A stretch of DNA of 15,137 nt, taken from the NCBI GenBank assembly GCA_020853455.1, contig JADYYV010000120.1:1-15137 (forward strand). Reading direction: 5' to 3'. Numbering within the stretch: position 1 is the stretch's first letter; every line of letters starts with the position of its first letter. The translations under genes were made by a program, and so were the position numbers. Shown here in pieces: positions 12,924-15,137 of the stretch. The stretch comes from Alphaproteobacteria bacterium. GTDB lineage: Bacteria > Pseudomonadota > Alphaproteobacteria > Micavibrionales > UBA2020. The notes beneath the pieces were generated by a model, which ran no database searches, was not told the DNA's origin, and was given only the letters and a program-made list of their open reading frames with translations.

Positions 12924-13129
12924 TGCCCGCCGATTTCCTGCCCGACTGGGCGCGCTTCACGCTGGCCGGCATCGCGATCTTCGTGCTGATGGCGGCAACC
13001 GCCGTCATCGCCGCGCGCGCGGGCCGCAGCCCCTATTGGGCGATCCTGATCGTCATCCCCTATGCGCCGGTATTGCTGGCATGGCTGTTCGCCTATTCCC
13101 CCTGGCCGAACGCCGACCGGAAGGCCTAA
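12920..13129 (+). CDS. Two-helix membrane mini-protein, paralog B
   Basis: This 69-residue protein has hydrophobic segments at about 13-34 and 41-60. The linking ARAGRSPYWA and the end AYSPWP align with paralog A without gaps. The start overlaps the previous stop (ATGA, 12920-12923), with GGGAG six bases upstream. A second ATG follows directly at 12923. The overlap implies translational coupling, and the paralogs may form a heterodimer, which is inference. Similar short proteins with RAGxSxWWALL-type motifs exist in other alphaproteobacteria as far as I recall, without known function. Confidence 0.72.
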   Translation: MMPADFLPDWARFTLAGIAIFVLMAATAVIAARAGRSPYWAILIVIPYAPVLLAWLFAYSPWPNADRKA

Positions 13130-13130
13130 A

Positions 13131-13775
13131 GTGACCCACGGCCGCCACGTCATCATCCTGCACGGCCTTGGCATGAACCGCCTGTCGATGTCGGGCGTTG
13201 CGCATCACCTGTCGAAAAACGGGTGGCAGGTCCACAATATTTCCTACCCGTCGCTGAACAAGGGTTTTGAAGAAATCGTCATCGACCATGTGGCGCCGGC
13301 GGTGGCCGCGATCGACGCCGACAATATCGATTTCGTCGGCCATTCGATGGGCGGGCTGCTGATCCGGCTGTATGCGCTGCGGCACGGCAGTTTGCGCATC
13401 CACCGCGCCGTGATGCTGGGCACGCCCAATCACGGCTCGCAGGTGGCCGATGTGATGCGCGGTTATGCGGCGTTCCAGTGGTTTGCGGGACCGGTCGGGC
13501 AGGGGCTGACGACCGCGACCGAAGGCATCCATGCGCAGCTGCCGCCCGTCGATTTCGACTGCGGCGTGATCGCGGGGGATAGCGGCTTCCTTAATCTGGG
13601 GACGACATACCTGGCCGATATTCCGCGCCCCAACGACGGCATTGTTTCCGTCGAAAGCACGCGTGTTGCGGGCATGAAGGACCATATCGTGGTCGCGGCC
13701 GAACATTCGCAGATGGTGCTGTCGCCGACCGTCTGGCAACTGACCGCGAAATTCCTGAAGGACGGAAAGTTCTGA
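13131..13775 (+). CDS. Lipase/esterase-like alpha/beta hydrolase
   Basis: This 214-residue protein has the compact alpha/beta-hydrolase layout of COG1075/PGAP1-like lipases. The oxyanion-side loop IILHGLGMN lies at 8-16, the nucleophile elbow FVGHSMGG at 68-75 (Ser72), LGTPNHGS at 96-103, the acid loop NDGIVSVEST at 168-177 (Asp169) and EHSQM at 191-195 (His192). All three triad residues are thus present. The start is a GTG at 13131, one base after the upstream stop, with GGAAGG (13119-13124) at good distance. Starting at 13062 would put the gene deep inside paralog B. No signal peptide is visible, so it is probably cytoplasmic or membrane-associated. It is the last gene of the operon. The substrate is unknown. 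Confidence 0.88.
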   Translation: MTHGRHVIILHGLGMNRLSMSGVAHHLSKNGWQVHNISYPSLNKGFEEIVIDHVAPAVAAIDADNIDFVGHSMGGLLIRLYALRHGSLRIHRAVMLGTPNHGSQVADVMRGYAAFQWFAGPVGQGLTTATEGIHAQLPPVDFDCGVIAGDSGFLNLGTTYLADIPRPNDGIVSVESTRVAGMKDHIVVAAEHSQMVLSPTVWQLTAKFLKDGKF

Positions 13776-14060
13776 TTAGCTGCCGGGCTGCGCGGTTTTC
13801 GCAGGGGCGGGCTGTACGGCGGGCGCTGCCTGTTGCGGCACGACGACTTTTGCCTTGTGGCCCAGGAATTCGCCGACCAGTTCCGACCCCGTCCATTCCG
13901 CCACCTGCGCGCCGACTTTGTCTTTCGCGCTGTCGGGCGTGTATTGCTGGTAGGACGCGTTCAGCGCAAGGCCGATGATCGCGACCTTCGCGAATTTCCA
14001 CGCGAGGCTGCTGTTGCCGGGCTTCTTGGCGAAGGACGATTTTTCAAAGGATTTGGACAT
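13776..14060 (-). CDS. Small single-helix membrane-anchored protein
   Basis: This 94-residue protein has a polar, basic N-terminus (about 1-18) and one hydrophobic segment around WKFAKVAIIGLALNASY (21-37). A polar middle and a proline/alanine/glutamine-rich C-terminus (about 75-94) follow. A short N-in anchor with an exported flexible tail would fit, but I recognise no family. The ribosome binding site GGGAG is nine bases before the ATG, and a near-consensus promoter lies upstream. Its stop codon (13776-13778) directly abuts the stop of the hydrolase on the other strand, so the operons converge without a spacer. Confidence 0.75.
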   Translation of the reverse strand: MSKSFEKSSFAKKPGNSSLAWKFAKVAIIGLALNASYQQYTPDSAKDKVGAQVAEWTGSELVGEFLGHKAKVVVPQQAAPAVQPAPAKTAQPGS

Positions 14061-14099
14061 TGCTACACACTCCCGTTATTTGCATAAAACTGATGGCGT

Positions 14100-14128
14100 A
14101 GATTAGAACGGCCTATGTTTTATGTCAA
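14100..14128 (-). promoter_or_regulatory. Sigma70-like promoter of the small anchored protein
   Basis: On the minus strand, TTGACA (14128-14123), a 17-base spacer and TAATCT (14105-14100) form one of the best promoters in the window, about 35 bases from the start codon. It follows immediately after a terminator-like hairpin of the upstream gene. Confidence 0.65.
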
Positions 14129-14135
14129 ACAAAAC

Positions 14136-14160
14136 AAAGCCCAGTAATTTACTATGCTTT
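14136..14160 (-). terminator. Probable intrinsic terminator after the EEP-family gene
   Basis: On the minus strand AAAGC and AGTA pair with TACT and GCTTT around an AAT loop, with a two-base mismatch in the stem. A T-rich run (GTTTTGT) follows. It starts just after the stop at 14161-14163. The stem is AT-rich and imperfect, so strength is uncertain. Confidence 0.5.
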
Positions 14161-15099
14161 TCAGTTATTTAGGACGGAAAGGGTGGTCAGGGTCGGGAAA
14201 TGATCGCTGCCGATATCCGGCCCGCGCCGGAAGCTGCGCACCTGCAGATTCGCCCCCGTCAGCACATGGTCGATGGGCAGATGCAGAAGCGGTGTCGGCA
14301 AAAAGACAGGGAAAGTGCCGCACAACCCCTGACCCTCGCGCGCGTTGCGCAGGCCAAGCGCCTTCACGAGTTTTTTATAGGCATAGCAATACGGCGTCGC
14401 GTTCAGGTCGCCCAGCACGACGATATTGTCGCGGCGCTGGCCGAAATGTTTTACCGCCATCGCGAATTCGTGGTTGCGCGCGCGGATATTCCGGTTCGGC
14501 GTTTCGGGGTGCATCGACAGGAATTCGATTTCCGCGCCGTCATGGTGCAGGCGGAACGCCATGCTCAGGCTCGCCTTGCCCGCGAAACTGAGATATTCAT
14601 GCGCCGCAAACGGCGTTCTCGACAGCACGGCCATGCCGTAACGGTCGTCGCGCGGTTCCAGCAGCTGGTGGGGATATTCGTTTTGCAGGTCGCGGAACAT
14701 CAGCGCGAATTTTCCGTTCACTTCGCAGGCGACGATCAGGTCGGGCATTTCTTTTGCGATCAGCGATTTCAGTTTCGTCGTGTTCATGTTGCGCATCAAC
14801 ACATTCGCCTGCAGGATTTTCAGCGGCCGGCCCTGTTCCTCCAGCGGTTCGTGCATACGGCCAAAGGACAGGTATCCCACCATCTGCGCAAGGCTCAGCA
14901 GCAGCGCCAGCGCCAGCAGGAAAAACACGTTCGGCATCGAATATACGGCGGCGGCGACCGGCACGGTCAGGATCGCGCCGATGGCGTATTGCAGCGGGAA
15001 ATGGCTGGGCAGGTCGGTTTCATGGCGCGATATGCGGATATAGGGCGTCAGGCTCGCGAAAAACAGCAGCAGCGCGGTGATGAAAACAAGAACCGTCAT
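14161..15099 (-). CDS. Membrane-anchored endonuclease/exonuclease/phosphatase-family protein (YafD-like)
   Basis: This 312-residue protein has two or three N-terminal membrane helices (about 2-20, 36-54, 57-78), then an EEP fold (DNase I/AP endonuclease-like). The metal and catalytic residues are all visible: Asn99 in LQANVL, Glu126 in ACEVN, His197 in SMHPETP, Asp231 and Asn233 in GDLNATP, Asp277-His278 in PIDHVLTG, and Asp299-His300 in GSDHFP. The layout resembles COG3021/YafD. The domain probably faces the periplasm, and the substrate could be nucleic acid or a phosphoester lipid; neither is shown. The ATG at 15099 has AAAGG upstream. The frame stays open to the window edge at 15137, so an earlier start cannot be excluded. 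It ends at a terminator-like hairpin. Confidence 0.87.
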   Translation of the reverse strand: MTVLVFITALLLFFASLTPYIRISRHETDLPSHFPLQYAIGAILTVPVAAAVYSMPNVFFLLALALLLSLAQMVGYLSFGRMHEPLEEQGRPLKILQANVLMRNMNTTKLKSLIAKEMPDLIVACEVNGKFALMFRDLQNEYPHQLLEPRDDRYGMAVLSRTPFAAHEYLSFAGKASLSMAFRLHHDGAEIEFLSMHPETPNRNIRARNHEFAMAVKHFGQRRDNIVVLGDLNATPYCYAYKKLVKALGLRNAREGQGLCGTFPVFLPTPLLHLPIDHVLTGANLQVRSFRRGPDIGSDHFPTLTTLSVLNN

Positions 15100-15137
15100 G
15101 GTTTGGCCTTTATTGATATTTCCGTGACCGTCGGCAG

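Overview
The window looks like a stretch of a GC-rich alphaproteobacterial chromosome. The evidence is a GapR (DUF2312) nucleoid protein, a COG4111/NadQ-type NAD regulator (a family annotated in Alphaproteobacteria), an alphaproteobacterial-type heme A synthase, and a codon bias strongly towards G/C in the third position. Several ankyrin and Sel1 repeat proteins fit a lineage such as Micavibrionales or Rhodospirillales, but that placement is inference. I see no phage, insertion sequence, integrase, CRISPR array, tRNA or rRNA.

Layout. 1-204 is the 3' end of a gene cut by the window edge. 205-445 is non-coding and carries an inverted pair of REP-like hairpins. 446-1327 holds a YkuD-family L,D-transpeptidase and gapR, which has its own sigma70-like promoter overlapping the transpeptidase stop. 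1465-3925 is a probable two-gene unit: a secreted Sel1-repeat protein and the NadQ-type regulator. 3948-4975, on the minus strand, is an overlapping pair of small ankyrin proteins sharing a C-terminal tail. 4976-5257 is an AT-rich control region with a good promoter and three copies of a 21-bp imperfect palindrome. 5258-8780 is the complete de novo NAD operon nadA-nadB-nadC (aspartate to iminoaspartate to quinolinate to nicotinate mononucleotide). 8781-9012 is non-coding and contains a 94-bp, almost fully palindromic element. 9013-10671 encodes an ankyrin-like protein fused to a degenerate CbxX/CfxQ-type AAA+ domain, closed by a textbook intrinsic terminator. 10785-13775 is a tight five-gene operon: TauE/SafE transporter, heme A synthase, two paralogous two-helix membrane proteins, and a lipase-like alpha/beta hydrolase. 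13776-15099, on the minus strand, holds a small membrane-anchored protein with its own promoter and, upstream of it, a membrane-anchored endonuclease/exonuclease/phosphatase-family protein.

The main functional theme is NAD synthesis and its control. A probable NAD-responsive repressor is encoded 1.3 kb upstream of nadABC, and the nadA promoter carries repeated palindromes where a repressor would act. The most novel-looking items are the three-site operator, the 94-bp palindromic element, the ankyrin/degenerate-AAA protein, the shared tail of the ankyrin pair, and the paralogous mini-membrane proteins in the heme A synthase operon.
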